DNA of 63,560 nt from an uncultured Brachybacterium sp. (lineage in GTDB: Bacteria > Actinomycetota > Actinomycetes > Actinomycetales > Dermabacteraceae), in assembly GCF_947500705.1 (NCBI RefSeq), contig NZ_CANMSY010000013.1:1-63560 (forward strand). The letters run 5' to 3'. Under the pieces are notes generated by a model that saw only the letters and a list, made by a program, of their open reading frames with translations, searched no databases and was not told the origin of the DNA. Both the position numbers and the translations under genes were made by a program. Positions 36,227 through 45,187 of this stretch are shown one piece after another (the first letter of the stretch is position 1; each line of letters opens with the position of its first letter).

Positions 36227-37050
36227 ACGCTCAGCAGGGTCGGCAGATGATCGGAGGCTCCCGACAGTCGCTCTGCGCTCACCCGCACAGTGGCGCGTAC
36301 GGCGCGTGCCTCCTGCGCGCTCACCCCAGCGGTGGTCAGGATCGCGTCGATCCGCCGCGTCGGAGAGGCTGCAGGGAAGGTGTGCTCGGTCTGGTCCGCG
36401 GGATCGATCAGCAGCGGCGCGAGGAAGCTCCGTGCTGTGCCGGTGGCCGTCTCGTTCAGGTCCCCGCCCACGATGACGGGGGCTCCCGCGCTGCGCACCA
36501 GTGCCGCGAGATGCTCGGCGTGTCGCATTCGGTTGTCCTCCTGCAGCGCGAGGTGAGTCGAGACGAGCACCACCGCCCCTCCGCCGGGCACGGAGAGCCG
36601 CACCGCGGCGACCCCGCGCGGGTACGTGGAGTTCAGGTCCGACACCGTCTGCGCCACCGGATGCGCACCGCGCCGGATCACCTGCGCCGCGACCTCGTCG
36701 GTCGCGAGGATCGCGAGCCCGCGCCCACCTGCGCCACCGAGCAGGATCCGGCGATCGATCTGTCGGGCGAACCATCGCAGCCGCGCCGTCGGCAGCACGA
36801 AGCGTGGCGCCTCCTGGAGCAGGAGCACATCAGGCTGCAGATCCTGGACCGCCTCGATCAGGGCCGAGAGGTCACCTCGCAGCTCCCACAGGTTCCAGGC
36901 GAGGATCCGCAGGTTCCAGGGCGCCGACTGATGGATCGACTCGAGAGACGATTGAAGGGCAGGCCGACGGTCCGACGGCAGCGCGGGCTGGTCGGTCGAG
37001 AGGAGTGCGGACGGGTGAGCCGACGGAAGAGCTGCAGGCGTCGACATCAC
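36217..37050 (-). CDS. Endonuclease/exonuclease/phosphatase family protein
   Basis: The 277-residue product has the EEP fold: LRILAWNLWELRG (Asn), DVLLLQEAPRF (Glu), VLVSTHLALQED (His), VIVGGDLNETATGT (Asp, Asn) and LSGASDHLPTLLSV (Asp-His). The first ~45 residues are Ser/Pro/Ala-rich and do not look like a secretion signal, so the enzyme is probably cytoplasmic. The substrate is unknown. Its start overlaps the ADP-ribosylglycohydrolase stop by 4 bases (ATGA), so the two form an operon. Confidence 0.85.
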   Translation of the reverse strand: MMSTPAALPSAHPSALLSTDQPALPSDRRPALQSSLESIHQSAPWNLRILAWNLWELRGDLSALIEAVQDLQPDVLLLQEAPRFVLPTARLRWFARQIDRRILLGGAGGRGLAILATDEVAAQVIRRGAHPVAQTVSDLNSTYPRGVAAVRLSVPGGGAVVLVSTHLALQEDNRMRHAEHLAALVRSAGAPVIVGGDLNETATGTARSFLAPLLIDPADQTEHTFPAASPTRRIDAILTTAGVSAQEARAVRATVRVSAERLSGASDHLPTLLSVSL

Positions 37051-38105
37051 GCGTCTGCCCCGGCGTCGTGGACCATCGGGGCGATCACCCGTTCGACCAG
37101 GCCCTTGAGCTCATCCATCTCGTACCCGGGCCAGCCGAACAGCGTGCGTCGCCACTCCGGCGGCACCGCCTTGTAGCCCAGAGCAGCGCCGATCAGGGAG
37201 CCGGTGATGCAGGCGACCGTGTCGGTGTCATAGCCGGAGCGGGCAGCGGCTTCGAGAGCGGCGACGAGGGTATCGCGCTGCGCGAACTTCTCTTCAGGGA
37301 TCGGAGAGACCCCCGAGATCGCTGCCCAGGCGGCCTGGAAGGCACCGACCACCCAGCCGTTGCGACGGAACATCGCGGGCGTGGACTCCTCGGCCTCGTC
37401 GATCCGCTCGATCCACTGCTGGCGGCTCTCCTCGGGAAGCTCGGGCAGCCCCACGCGCACATCGACCTCGCCGGTGAGGATCGCGTGCCGCACGGCCAGG
37501 CCCCACAGGACGCAGGCCTCGATCGTGTCCGGATGCACGTGTGTCAAGCAGCACACTGCCTCGATGGCATCCACCGCATCCTCGACGGGCGAGAGCAGGT
37601 AGGGAAGGACAGCGGCGTGCGTGCGCATCAGCGAGCCGTTCCCGGCAGAAGCCGGCATCTCCTCGTACACCGAGGCGGCGGCTGCACGGAAATCTTTGGC
37701 CCGGGGGGCGTAGTGGCCGTCCACCCGCGCGAGATCGGCTGCGGTGCGGACGACCTGGGAGGTGAGAGTGCCGATGTCCGGGGTGCCGAGCGACCACGAG
37801 TACCACTCGCGGGCGATGTGGTCCTGAGCGGTGTCGATGCGCAGGTCATGTCGGTCTGAAGCCGCCACGGACGCCTCGAGCACCACGATCGCCATCGCGG
37901 TGTCGTCAGTCCACTCCCCCGGCTGCCAGCCCAGCACGCCGCCGCCGATCATGCCGATCTCCTCGGAGTCGAGCACCGGCGGCTGGAACTCGTACGGTGC
38001 GCCCAGCGCATCGCCCGTCGCGGCCCCCACGACAGCGCCGATGGCACGCTGTCGCTGAGCGGCAGACAGACCCGCCTCGCTGGTGTTCATCGCATCCGTC
38101 GCCAC
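37047..38105 (-). CDS. ADP-ribosylglycohydrolase family protein
   Basis: The 352-residue product of the ADPRH (DraG) family removes ADP-ribose from proteins or small molecules using two Mg ions. Metal-site motifs are AVVGAATGDALGAPYEF, GEWTDDTAMAIVVLEA, AGNGSLMRTHAAVLPY and SGYDTDTVACITGSLIGAALG. GTG 38105 is preferred because an AACGAT -10-like element lies just before it; ATG 38090 (MNTSEAG) and GTG 38123 are alternatives. It is first in an operon with the EEP gene. Confidence 0.88.
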   Translation of the reverse strand: MATDAMNTSEAGLSAAQRQRAIGAVVGAATGDALGAPYEFQPPVLDSEEIGMIGGGVLGWQPGEWTDDTAMAIVVLEASVAASDRHDLRIDTAQDHIAREWYSWSLGTPDIGTLTSQVVRTAADLARVDGHYAPRAKDFRAAAASVYEEMPASAGNGSLMRTHAAVLPYLLSPVEDAVDAIEAVCCLTHVHPDTIEACVLWGLAVRHAILTGEVDVRVGLPELPEESRQQWIERIDEAEESTPAMFRRNGWVVGAFQAAWAAISGVSPIPEEKFAQRDTLVAALEAAARSGYDTDTVACITGSLIGAALGYKAVPPEWRRTLFGWPGYEMDELKGLVERVIAPMVHDAGADA

Positions 38106-38186
38106 GCCCCCATCGTTCCACACCTGCGCTGGATGACCTCACCTGCGTCCATCCCGCTACGCTGGTGGGGACCCAGAAGGAGCTCC

Positions 38187-38981
38187 ATGACCGACTCGCC
38201 CGCAGCGCCCGCGCCGCACTGTGACGACCCCCACGACCACACCGGCCACGACCACCCGCCCACGGGTGCTGATCTGGTCCGCGATCTCGTCAAGGGTCTG
38301 TCGATCCAAGCGCTGCTGATCCCCGCGCTCGGCGTCGTCCTGCTGCTCGCGATCCTTCCCTTCGCGCCGGTGACCCCGGCACCGCTGCTGCTCGGCTTCG
38401 CCCTCGGCGCTCTCCAGCTGGTCTCGCTGGTGGCCACCAGCCTGTTCGTGGCACGCACCCGCAAGCATCTGGCCATCAACCCCGGCCTGCTCGCCGTGCG
38501 CAGCGTCGTCGACGAGCTGCTGCGCCTCGCCACGGTGCTGGTGGCCCTGCTGCTGTGGCCCGCCGCCATCAGCACCGAGCTGGGAATCTGGATCGGTGCC
38601 GGGTGCGCGCTGGTGTGGCTGATCCTCGCGACCGTGCAGACCGTCACCACCAGGCAGCGGATCGCCCGTCCCGGCGACTGGTCCGAGGCCGCGATCTCCA
38701 CCCTGCTGGCGCAGCGGGTCGGCGCTCGTTCCACCGTGGTCATGCGACTGCTCGATGTGCTCGGCACCGTGATGTTCCAGGTCGGCGCAACGGTGCTGGT
38801 GATCCTCTCGCCGGTGCTGGTGATCGGCACCGTGGTGCTCTCGATCGGCACCGGTCTGTCCACCCTGGTGCTCCAGCGTCGCGCCCCCGCCGAACGGTCA
38901 CGCACGTCGTGGGCCTATGTGCCGTTCACCCTCGGTCTCCTGGCCCTGGTGCTCGCCGCGCTCGGGCTGAGCTCCTTCTGA
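38187..38981 (+). CDS. Hypothetical membrane protein, six predicted transmembrane helices
   Basis: The 264-residue product starts with a His/Asp-rich cytoplasmic segment (PHCDDPHDHTGHDHPPTG) that could bind metal. Hydrophobic segments follow at about residues 40-60, 66-86, 105-125, 129-150, 195-225 and 240-262. It is not recognised. ATG 38187 is well supported by AGAAGGAG at 5 bases spacing. Confidence 0.7.
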   Translation: MTDSPAAPAPHCDDPHDHTGHDHPPTGADLVRDLVKGLSIQALLIPALGVVLLLAILPFAPVTPAPLLLGFALGALQLVSLVATSLFVARTRKHLAINPGLLAVRSVVDELLRLATVLVALLLWPAAISTELGIWIGAGCALVWLILATVQTVTTRQRIARPGDWSEAAISTLLAQRVGARSTVVMRLLDVLGTVMFQVGATVLVILSPVLVIGTVVLSIGTGLSTLVLQRRAPAERSRTSWAYVPFTLGLLALVLAALGLSSF

Positions 38982-39047
38982 GCTCCTGTTCCTCGCTGAA
39001 CACTGCATGACACGCCCCACCCGTACCCTCACCACTCGCAGGAGCCG

Positions 39048-41075
39048 ATGATGACCACTGCCCTCACCTCCGCCGCCCGCCCCTCGGGCCTCTCCCTGGA
39101 TCAGGTCGATCAGTCCGTCCGCCTCCAGGACGACCTCTTCGGCCACGTCAACGGGACGTGGCTGCGGGAGCACGAGATGCCCGCGGACCGCTCGAGCGAC
39201 GGCGCCTTCCACGCCCTCCGGGACCTCTCCGAGGAGCGGGTGCGGGAGATCATCGAGGAGGCGGCCGCGGATGCGGCCGACGCGCCGAGCGGCGAGGTCC
39301 CCGCCACCGACCATGGCCGCGTGGGCGCCCTGTACCGGATGTTCATGGACACCGAGGCGATCGAGCAGGCCGGCGTGCGGGTGCTCGACGACCTGCTCGC
39401 CACGATCACCTCCGCCACCGACCTCGAGTCCATCGTCACCGTCATGGCCGCCCCGGACTCGGGCGCCTCAGCGCTGCTCTCCTACGTCTGGACCGACGAC
39501 CGGGACTCCACGAACTACCAGGTCAAGATCCATCAGGGTGGGCTGGGTCTGCCGGATGAGTCCTACTACCGCGAGGACAGCTACGCCGAGATCCGCGAGG
39601 CGTACGAGGGCCACCTCGCCCGCCTCAGCGAGCTCACCGGGCTGCCCGGCCGGGACGGGTTGATCGCCGGCGGCGCCGAGGACCTCGCTCGCGCCGTGAT
39701 GGATTTCGAGACTCGTCTCGCCGCCTGCCATGTGGATGTGGTCCGGCTGCGAGATCGGGAGAAGTCCTATAACCCGATGGACTCCGCCTCGCGCCACGAG
39801 CTCGCCCCCTCCTTCCCCTGGGACGCTTTCCTCGAGGGCACCGGTGCGCCCGCGCGGGCCTTCGAGGTGGTCTCCGTGAGCCAGCCCGAGTTCGTCTCCG
39901 CCGCAGCCGAGCTGCTGGCGGGAGAGGATCTCGCGGTGTTGCGCACCTGGCTCGCGATCCACGCCGTCTCCTCCTACGCGCCCTACGGACCGGCCGCGCT
40001 GGTGGAGGAGAACTTCGCCTTCTCCGGGAAGGTGCTCTCCGGTGCCGAGGAGCTGCGTGAGCGCTGGAAGCGCGGCGTCGCCTTCGTCGAAGGTGCCGCC
40101 GGGTTCGCCGTCGGCCGCGAATACGTCGCCCGCCACTTCCCCACCTCCCACAAGGAGCGGATGACCGAACTGGTCGACGCCCTGATGGACGCCTATCGCG
40201 ACTCCATCGAGCAGCTGCCGTGGATGACTCCGGCGACCCGTGAGAAGGCGCTCGCCAAGCTCGAGAAGTTCACGCCGAAGATCGGCTACCCCGAGGTGTG
40301 GCGTGACTACGACGGCTTCGAGATCGTCCCCGGCGACCTGGTGGCCACCGCCCGCGCCTCGCGCCGCTTCGAAGCGGCCATCGAGTACGCCAAGGTGGGC
40401 GGCCCGATCGACGAGACCGAGTGGCACATGACCCCGCAGACGGTCAACGCCTACTACAACCCCGGCCGCAACGAGATCGTCTTCCCCGCCGCGATCCTGC
40501 AGCCGCCGTTCTTCGATGCAGAGGCGGACGACGCCGTGAATTTCGGCGGGATCGGCGCGGTGATCGGCCACGAGGTGGGTCACGGCTTCGATGACCAGGG
40601 CTCCAAGTACGACGGCGACGGCAACCTGCTCTCCTGGTGGACCCCCGAGGACCGCGAGGCCTTCGACGCCCGTGCCGCGCAGCTCATCACCCAGTACTCC
40701 GAGCTCTCGCCCCGGGACCTCGATGATGCGCATCGCGTCAACGGTGCGCTGACCATCGGTGAGAACATCGGCGACCTGGGCGGCCTCTCGATCGCGGTGA
40801 AGGCCTACCTCGCCAGCCACGACGCCGCGGACGTCGAGGCCGAGCTCGACGGCTTCACCGGGCTGCAGCGCGTGTTCTGGTCCTGGGCCACGGTGTGGCG
40901 CGGGAAGAACCGCGACCAGGAGGCGATCCGTCGCCTGGCCGTGGACCCCCACGCGCCGATGGAGTTCCGCTGCAACACGGTGGTGGGGCATCTCGAGGAG
41001 TTCCACACCGCCTTCGGCGTGGTCGAGGGGGATGCGATGTACCGCGCTCCCGAGGAGCGGGTGACGATCTGGTGA
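39048..41075 (+). CDS. M13 (neprilysin) family zinc metallopeptidase
   Basis: The 675-residue product matches the M13 family, PepO-like. The zinc site is VIGHEVGHGFDDQGSKYD at about residue 505, with the third ligand Glu in LTIGENIGDLGGLSIA at about residue 570. NAYYNPGRNEIVFPAAILQP and the C-terminal FHTAFGVVEGDAMY are conserved. There is no signal peptide or anchor, so it is probably a cytoplasmic oligopeptidase, unlike mammalian neprilysin. The stop overlaps the GTG of the following gene. Confidence 0.92.
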   Translation: MMTTALTSAARPSGLSLDQVDQSVRLQDDLFGHVNGTWLREHEMPADRSSDGAFHALRDLSEERVREIIEEAAADAADAPSGEVPATDHGRVGALYRMFMDTEAIEQAGVRVLDDLLATITSATDLESIVTVMAAPDSGASALLSYVWTDDRDSTNYQVKIHQGGLGLPDESYYREDSYAEIREAYEGHLARLSELTGLPGRDGLIAGGAEDLARAVMDFETRLAACHVDVVRLRDREKSYNPMDSASRHELAPSFPWDAFLEGTGAPARAFEVVSVSQPEFVSAAAELLAGEDLAVLRTWLAIHAVSSYAPYGPAALVEENFAFSGKVLSGAEELRERWKRGVAFVEGAAGFAVGREYVARHFPTSHKERMTELVDALMDAYRDSIEQLPWMTPATREKALAKLEKFTPKIGYPEVWRDYDGFEIVPGDLVATARASRRFEAAIEYAKVGGPIDETEWHMTPQTVNAYYNPGRNEIVFPAAILQPPFFDAEADDAVNFGGIGAVIGHEVGHGFDDQGSKYDGDGNLLSWWTPEDREAFDARAAQLITQYSELSPRDLDDAHRVNGALTIGENIGDLGGLSIAVKAYLASHDAADVEAELDGFTGLQRVFWSWATVWRGKNRDQEAIRRLAVDPHAPMEFRCNTVVGHLEEFHTAFGVVEGDAMYRAPEERVTIW

Positions 41076-41638
41076 GGCCCGAGCCGCCGTTCTACCTGGG
41101 ACGCACCCGGCCCTCCCGGATCGGCTGGACCCGGATCGGGATCACGCTGGTGTTCGGCGTGATCCTCGCAGTGCTGATGGCCCAGCGATCCAGCTTGCCG
41201 GGAGTCCTCCTGGTGGTCGCGCTGTTCCTCGCCCTGGCGGTGTGGACCTGGATGGGGCAGTGGACGCGCTTCATCGTCGACGAGCACGGACTCACCGTGA
41301 GCCTCGGCGGCTTCCTGCCGCGCAAGCCATGGCCGCTCGAGGAGTTCCGCACCGTGCAGCTGCGCGACCTGCCCGCCCAGCGCGCCGGGGTCACCCTCGG
41401 CGGCTATGGGTGGCGGCGCGGCACCGTGATCACACCCCAGGCCGAGGAGCTCACCCCGGTCGGGAGGCGGAAGATCTTCACCCTGGACGAGACCCGTGCC
41501 CCGTATCGGGTGATGGTCACCCGGCCCGGCCTGATGGTCGAGATCGTCGGCCGCGGCACCACCCACTTCATCATCTCCCCGGTGGATCCGCAGGCGACGG
41601 CCGAGGCCGTCGACCAGGCGATCCGCGCCCGCCGCTGA
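41072..41638 (+). CDS. Small membrane protein with PH-like domain
   Basis: The 188-residue product begins VRPEPPFYLGRTRPSR. Two hydrophobic segments (WTRIGITLVFGVILAVLMAQ and a second, about residues 42-60) are followed by a soluble beta-rich part (RFIVDEHGLTVSLGGFLPR, YRVMVTRPGLMVEIVGRG) that resembles bacterial PH/DUF3093-like domains. The GTG start overlaps the M13 stop (GTGA), suggesting coupled expression. The function is unknown. Confidence 0.7.
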   Translation: MRPEPPFYLGRTRPSRIGWTRIGITLVFGVILAVLMAQRSSLPGVLLVVALFLALAVWTWMGQWTRFIVDEHGLTVSLGGFLPRKPWPLEEFRTVQLRDLPAQRAGVTLGGYGWRRGTVITPQAEELTPVGRRKIFTLDETRAPYRVMVTRPGLMVEIVGRGTTHFIISPVDPQATAEAVDQAIRARR

Positions 41639-41688
41639 GGGCCCCCGCCGGTCGCGCCGCCGGGGCAGCCCAGGAGCGCCGGCCGGGG

Positions 41689-41694
41689 TAGAGT
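41689..41694 (+). promoter_or_regulatory. -10 element of the thiamine transport leader
   Basis: TAGAGT lies about 22 bases before the riboswitch, a suitable -10 for a transcript starting near 41701. Confidence 0.5.
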
Positions 41695-41715
41695 GGCTCC
41701 TTGTCATCCACTGAC

Positions 41716-41799
41716 AGGGGAGCACCGAGCGGTGCTGAGAGTGCGCACCGAGCGCAGACCCTCGAACCTGATCCGGCTCACACCGGCGTAGGGAGTCGG
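41716..41799 (+). ncRNA. TPP riboswitch (THI element) aptamer
   Basis: The aptamer shows the conserved THI-box: GGGGAGCACC...GGTGCTGAGAGTGC for the pyrimidine-sensor arm, and GACCCTCGAACCTGATC, CGGCTCACACCG and CGTAGGGA for the pyrophosphate arm. It precedes ykoE. It should lower expression of the thiamine-precursor transporter when TPP is abundant. Confidence 0.95.
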
Positions 41800-41809
41800 G
41801 ATATCCGTG

Positions 41810-41849
41810 CAGCGCCCTCGGCGCTGGACGCCCCTTCCGTTGAGGAAGG
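41810..41849 (+). promoter_or_regulatory. Riboswitch expression platform with SD-sequestering hairpin
   Basis: CAGCGCC-CTC-GGCGCTG (41810-41826) forms a first hairpin. CCTTCC (41833-41838) then pairs with GGAAGG (41844-41849) around GTTGA, burying the ribosome-binding site GGAAGGAG of ykoE. This suggests translational control by TPP. Confidence 0.65.
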
Positions 41850-41856
41850 AGAAGTG

Positions 41857-42549
41857 ATGATTCGTTTCCGCACCGTGGATCTTCTGGTCACGGTTCTGAT
41901 CGGCGCCGCCTTCGGCGTCGCGTTCCTGGGGTACGGGCAGCTGTACACCCTGATCGGCCCGCTCACCGCAGCCTTCAAACCGGCCGAGGGACTGCTGGCC
42001 GGGATCTGGTTCCTGCCCGCCGTCCTGGCCGCCCTGATCGTGCGCAAGCCCGGCGCAGCGCTGCTGGCCGAGATGATCGCGGCTGTGCTGTCGATGCTGC
42101 TGGGCAGCCAGTGGGGCTGGGGCACTGCGATCTCCGGCCTGATGCAGGGCGGGGGCGTGGAGCTCGCGTTCCTGGCCTTCCGCTATCGCCGCTTCACGCT
42201 GCCGGTCGCGGTGCTGGGCGGGATGCTCTCGGCACTGCTGGAATGGGGGTGGGAGAAGTTCGCGTACTACCAGGAGATGAGCTGGACCTACTCCCTCGTG
42301 ATGCTCGGCTTCTTCCTGCTCTCCGGGGCGCTGCTGTGCGGCGTGCTGGGATGGGCGGCCAGCCGCGCCCTGGCCGCGACCGGTGCTCTGGACGCGATGC
42401 CGGCGGGCAGGGAACGCGCCCAGCGGGCACGGGCCGCAGCAGCCGCTGGGCGACCAGCCGGATCAGCGGGATCGGCGGGACCAGCGGGACCAGCAGGACC
42501 GGCTGGCGCACCCGCTGAGGGCATGTCTCGGGACGACGCCCGGGCGTGA
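41857..42549 (+). CDS. ykoE: ECF transporter S component, YkoE family (thiamine/HMP)
   Basis: This 230-residue membrane protein of the YkoE family is the substrate-binding subunit of an energy-coupling-factor transporter for thiamine or hydroxymethylpyrimidine. Marks are TVLIGAAFGVAFLGYGQLY, GLLAGIWFLPAVLAALIVRK, GSQWGWGTAISGLMQGGGVE and ALLEWGWEKFAYYQEMSW. Five to six transmembrane segments are followed by a Gly-Ser-Ala-Pro repetitive tail (AGSAGPAGPAGPAGAPAEG). ATG 41857 follows GGAAGGAG. It is under the TPP riboswitch and overlaps the ATPase gene by 4 bases. Confidence 0.92.
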   Translation: MIRFRTVDLLVTVLIGAAFGVAFLGYGQLYTLIGPLTAAFKPAEGLLAGIWFLPAVLAALIVRKPGAALLAEMIAAVLSMLLGSQWGWGTAISGLMQGGGVELAFLAFRYRRFTLPVAVLGGMLSALLEWGWEKFAYYQEMSWTYSLVMLGFFLLSGALLCGVLGWAASRALAATGALDAMPAGRERAQRARAAAAAGRPAGSAGSAGPAGPAGPAGAPAEGMSRDDARA

Positions 42550-44642
42550 CGAACCTGTCCCTGCGGGGGCTCACCTGGCATCCGTACTCCCGGACCGAGC
42601 CCACCGTTCTCGACCTCGACCTGGAGATCCCTGCCGGGCAGCGCGTGCTGCTGGCCGGGGCCAGCGGCAGCGGGAAGTCCACCGTGCTGCGGGCCCTGGC
42701 CGGACTGCTGGACGAGGAGGCCGGGGAACTGACCGGCAGCACCCCTGGCCCCGCCCGCCCCGGCGAGCGGGGCCTGCTGCTGCAGAATCCCGTGGATGCC
42801 CTGGTCGCTGCGACCGTCGGCCGCGAAGCCGCTTTCGGTCCGGAGAACGCCGCGCTGCCGCGCGAGGAGATCCAGGCACGCACCACGGCCGCACTCGATG
42901 CGGCCATGGTGGATCTCCCCTCCGGCCGCGCGCCGCTGGACGCCTCCGGCGGGCAGCAGCAGCGCCTCGCACTGGCGGGATCGCTCGCACTGGATCCCTC
43001 TGTGCTGCTGCTGGATGAGCCGACGTCGATGCTCGATGGGGACACCGCCGCCGCGGTGCGCGCCTCGATCCTGGCGACCGCGGCGGGCCGCACCCTGGTG
43101 GTCGCCGAGCACCGCCTCGCGCCGTGGCTGGACCATGTGGATCGCCTGATCGTGCTCGGCGAGCAGGCACGGATCATGGCCGACGGGCCACCCCACGAGA
43201 TCGCGGCCGGTCTGGACCACTCCCCCACCGTTCCCGTCCGACCAGCGCTGCTCACGCAGAGAGACGGTGAGGTGATCGCGGCTCTGCGTGGCGTCGCCGC
43301 GGAGCGGGGCGGACGGCCTGTGCTCGAGGATCTGGACCTCGAGCTGCGCGGCGGGGAGCTGAGCGTGGTCACCGGCCCCAGCGGCAGCGGCAAGACCACC
43401 CTGCTGCGCACGCTGCTCGGGCTGACCGCTCCCTCCGCAGGGAGCGTCGAGCGGCCCTCGCCGGAGCAGGTCGCCTTCGTGCCCCAGAACCCGGCGCACT
43501 CCTTCGTCGCAGCGAGCGTGCGCGAGGAGGTGCTCGCCTCCCCCTGGGCACGCGATGAGCAGCTCGCCGATCAGCTGCTGGAGCGAGCAGGCCTGAGCGA
43601 ACTCGGGCAGGCCAACCCCCACACCCTCTCCGGCGGGGAGCAGCGACGCCTCGCGATCATCGCCGCCCTGGCCCAGGATCCTCGTCTGCTGGTGCTCGAT
43701 GAGCCCACCGTCGGGCTAGACGCCGCGCGCCATCTGGCGGTGCTCGAGCTGCTGGATGCCGCACGGGCCGAGGGCTGCGCCGTCGTCGCCGCCACCCATG
43801 ACCCGGCACTGATCGCGCGGAGCGATGTCGAGCACCGCCTGAGCGGGCGGGAGGCAGCGGACGGCGAGGCAGATGACAGCGATGAGGCAGGCAGCACAAG
43901 ACCCGACCGCACCATCGGCCCAGTCCCCCGCGCTCGCACGATCCCGGCCGATGCACTGAACCCCCTGGTGCTGAGCCTGATCGGGATCCTCGCCGCGATC
44001 GGCTCCTTCGCGGTGCAGAGCTGGCAGGGCGGGCTGCTGGCGCTGCTTCCGATCGTGCTGCTGGGACCGCTGGCGGTGCGGTCCTTCCGCGGCGGGCTGC
44101 TGCGGCTCACCCCGATCCTGCTCTCGGCCGCAGGCCTGGCCTGGACCACCGCGCTGCTCGGCGATGCGCCTTCCCTCTCCGGGGAGGCCTGGCTGCTGGG
44201 CGCCAAGGAGGCCGCACGCATCACCGTGTTCGTCGCGCCCGGAGTGCTGGCGCTCGGGAGCGTGGATCCCACCGCACTGGGGGATGCGCTCGGCGGTCGG
44301 CTGCGGATGCCCGCCCGCATGATCGCCGCCTCGGTCGCAGGGCTGGTCCGGGCCGGTCATCTGGGACGGCAGTGGGAGATCATCACCCACGCCCGGGTGC
44401 TGCGTGGGCTCGGCAGCCGCACCTCCCCGCGCATGCTGGCCAACGCCACCCTGGCCCTGCTGGTCGACGCCCTGCGCGGCGCCCAGGAGCAGGCGCTCGC
44501 CATGGACTCGCGCGGATTCGCGACCGCGACCACCCGCACCTGGGCGCTGCCCAGCCGGCTGCGGCGTGCGGACCTGCTGGGCGTCGTGATCGCGCTCGGG
44601 CTCGCGGTGTGGCCGCTGCTCGCGGAAGTGCTGGTGGGGTGA
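42546..44642 (+). CDS. Fused ECF transporter ATPase-ATPase-T component
   Basis: The 698-residue product fuses two ABC ATPase domains and a transmembrane T component, corresponding to YkoD plus YkoC. Domain 1: Walker A AGASGSGKSTVLRAL, signature DASGGQQQRLALAG, Walker B VLLLDEPTSML. Domain 2: GPSGSGKTTLLRTL, LSGGEQRRLAIIAA, LLVLDEPTVGLD. The C-terminal ~230 residues have several membrane segments and the coupling-helix region HARVLRGLGSRTSPRML and MDSRGFATAT. It powers uptake of the thiamine precursor bound by YkoE. The GTG start overlaps the ykoE stop. Confidence 0.9.
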   Translation: MTNLSLRGLTWHPYSRTEPTVLDLDLEIPAGQRVLLAGASGSGKSTVLRALAGLLDEEAGELTGSTPGPARPGERGLLLQNPVDALVAATVGREAAFGPENAALPREEIQARTTAALDAAMVDLPSGRAPLDASGGQQQRLALAGSLALDPSVLLLDEPTSMLDGDTAAAVRASILATAAGRTLVVAEHRLAPWLDHVDRLIVLGEQARIMADGPPHEIAAGLDHSPTVPVRPALLTQRDGEVIAALRGVAAERGGRPVLEDLDLELRGGELSVVTGPSGSGKTTLLRTLLGLTAPSAGSVERPSPEQVAFVPQNPAHSFVAASVREEVLASPWARDEQLADQLLERAGLSELGQANPHTLSGGEQRRLAIIAALAQDPRLLVLDEPTVGLDAARHLAVLELLDAARAEGCAVVAATHDPALIARSDVEHRLSGREAADGEADDSDEAGSTRPDRTIGPVPRARTIPADALNPLVLSLIGILAAIGSFAVQSWQGGLLALLPIVLLGPLAVRSFRGGLLRLTPILLSAAGLAWTTALLGDAPSLSGEAWLLGAKEAARITVFVAPGVLALGSVDPTALGDALGGRLRMPARMIAASVAGLVRAGHLGRQWEIITHARVLRGLGSRTSPRMLANATLALLVDALRGAQEQALAMDSRGFATATTRTWALPSRLRRADLLGVVIALGLAVWPLLAEVLVG

Positions 44643-44733
44643 GCCCTGCCGACCCGCTCAGCCACCCCTCTCCGCAGCCAAGAGCGCATGGTGGCGCGCG
44701 GTGCCCTGCAGAGGTCCGCAGTATTCTCAAGCC

Positions 44734-45141
44734 ATGACGGACCACGAACCCATCACCGACGAGGCCGCGATCGCGCTGGCCAACTCATTGCTGGATGCCG
44801 CCCGCAACGGCGACAGCACTCCCCTGCTGGCCCTGATCGATCAGGGCGCACCGGTGGATCTGCGCGACAGCTCCGGGAACAGCCCGCTGATGCTCGCCGC
44901 GTACCACGGGCACGCCGATCTGGTGCGTGAGCTGGCCGCCCGCGGGGCCGATGTGAATCTCGGCAACGATCGCGGTCAGTCCCCGCTCGCAGGCGTCGCC
45001 TTCAAGGGCTTCACCGACGTCGCCCAGGTGCTCCTGGAGGCAGGCGCCGATCCGGATCTGGGCACCCCCAGCGCCCTGGAGACCGCGAAGTACTTCGAGC
45101 GCGCGGAGATCGTGGCGCTGATCGAGTCTCGCGGGAAGTAG
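44734..45141 (+). CDS. Ankyrin-repeat protein
   Basis: The 135-residue product has about three ankyrin repeats: NGDSTPLLALIDQGAPVDLR, DSSGNSPLMLAAYHGHADLV with ARGADVNLG, and DRGQSPLAGVAFKGFTDVAQ with EAGADPDLG. It is probably a protein-interaction module; the partner is unknown. A TATTCT -10 element 6 bases before ATG 44734 indicates a leaderless transcript. Confidence 0.85.
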   Translation: MTDHEPITDEAAIALANSLLDAARNGDSTPLLALIDQGAPVDLRDSSGNSPLMLAAYHGHADLVRELAARGADVNLGNDRGQSPLAGVAFKGFTDVAQVLLEAGADPDLGTPSALETAKYFERAEIVALIESRGK

Positions 45142-45187
45142 CCCGGCGCACCCGCCCGGCTGTCGCGTCGGGCCTCTCCGCCGCGAT

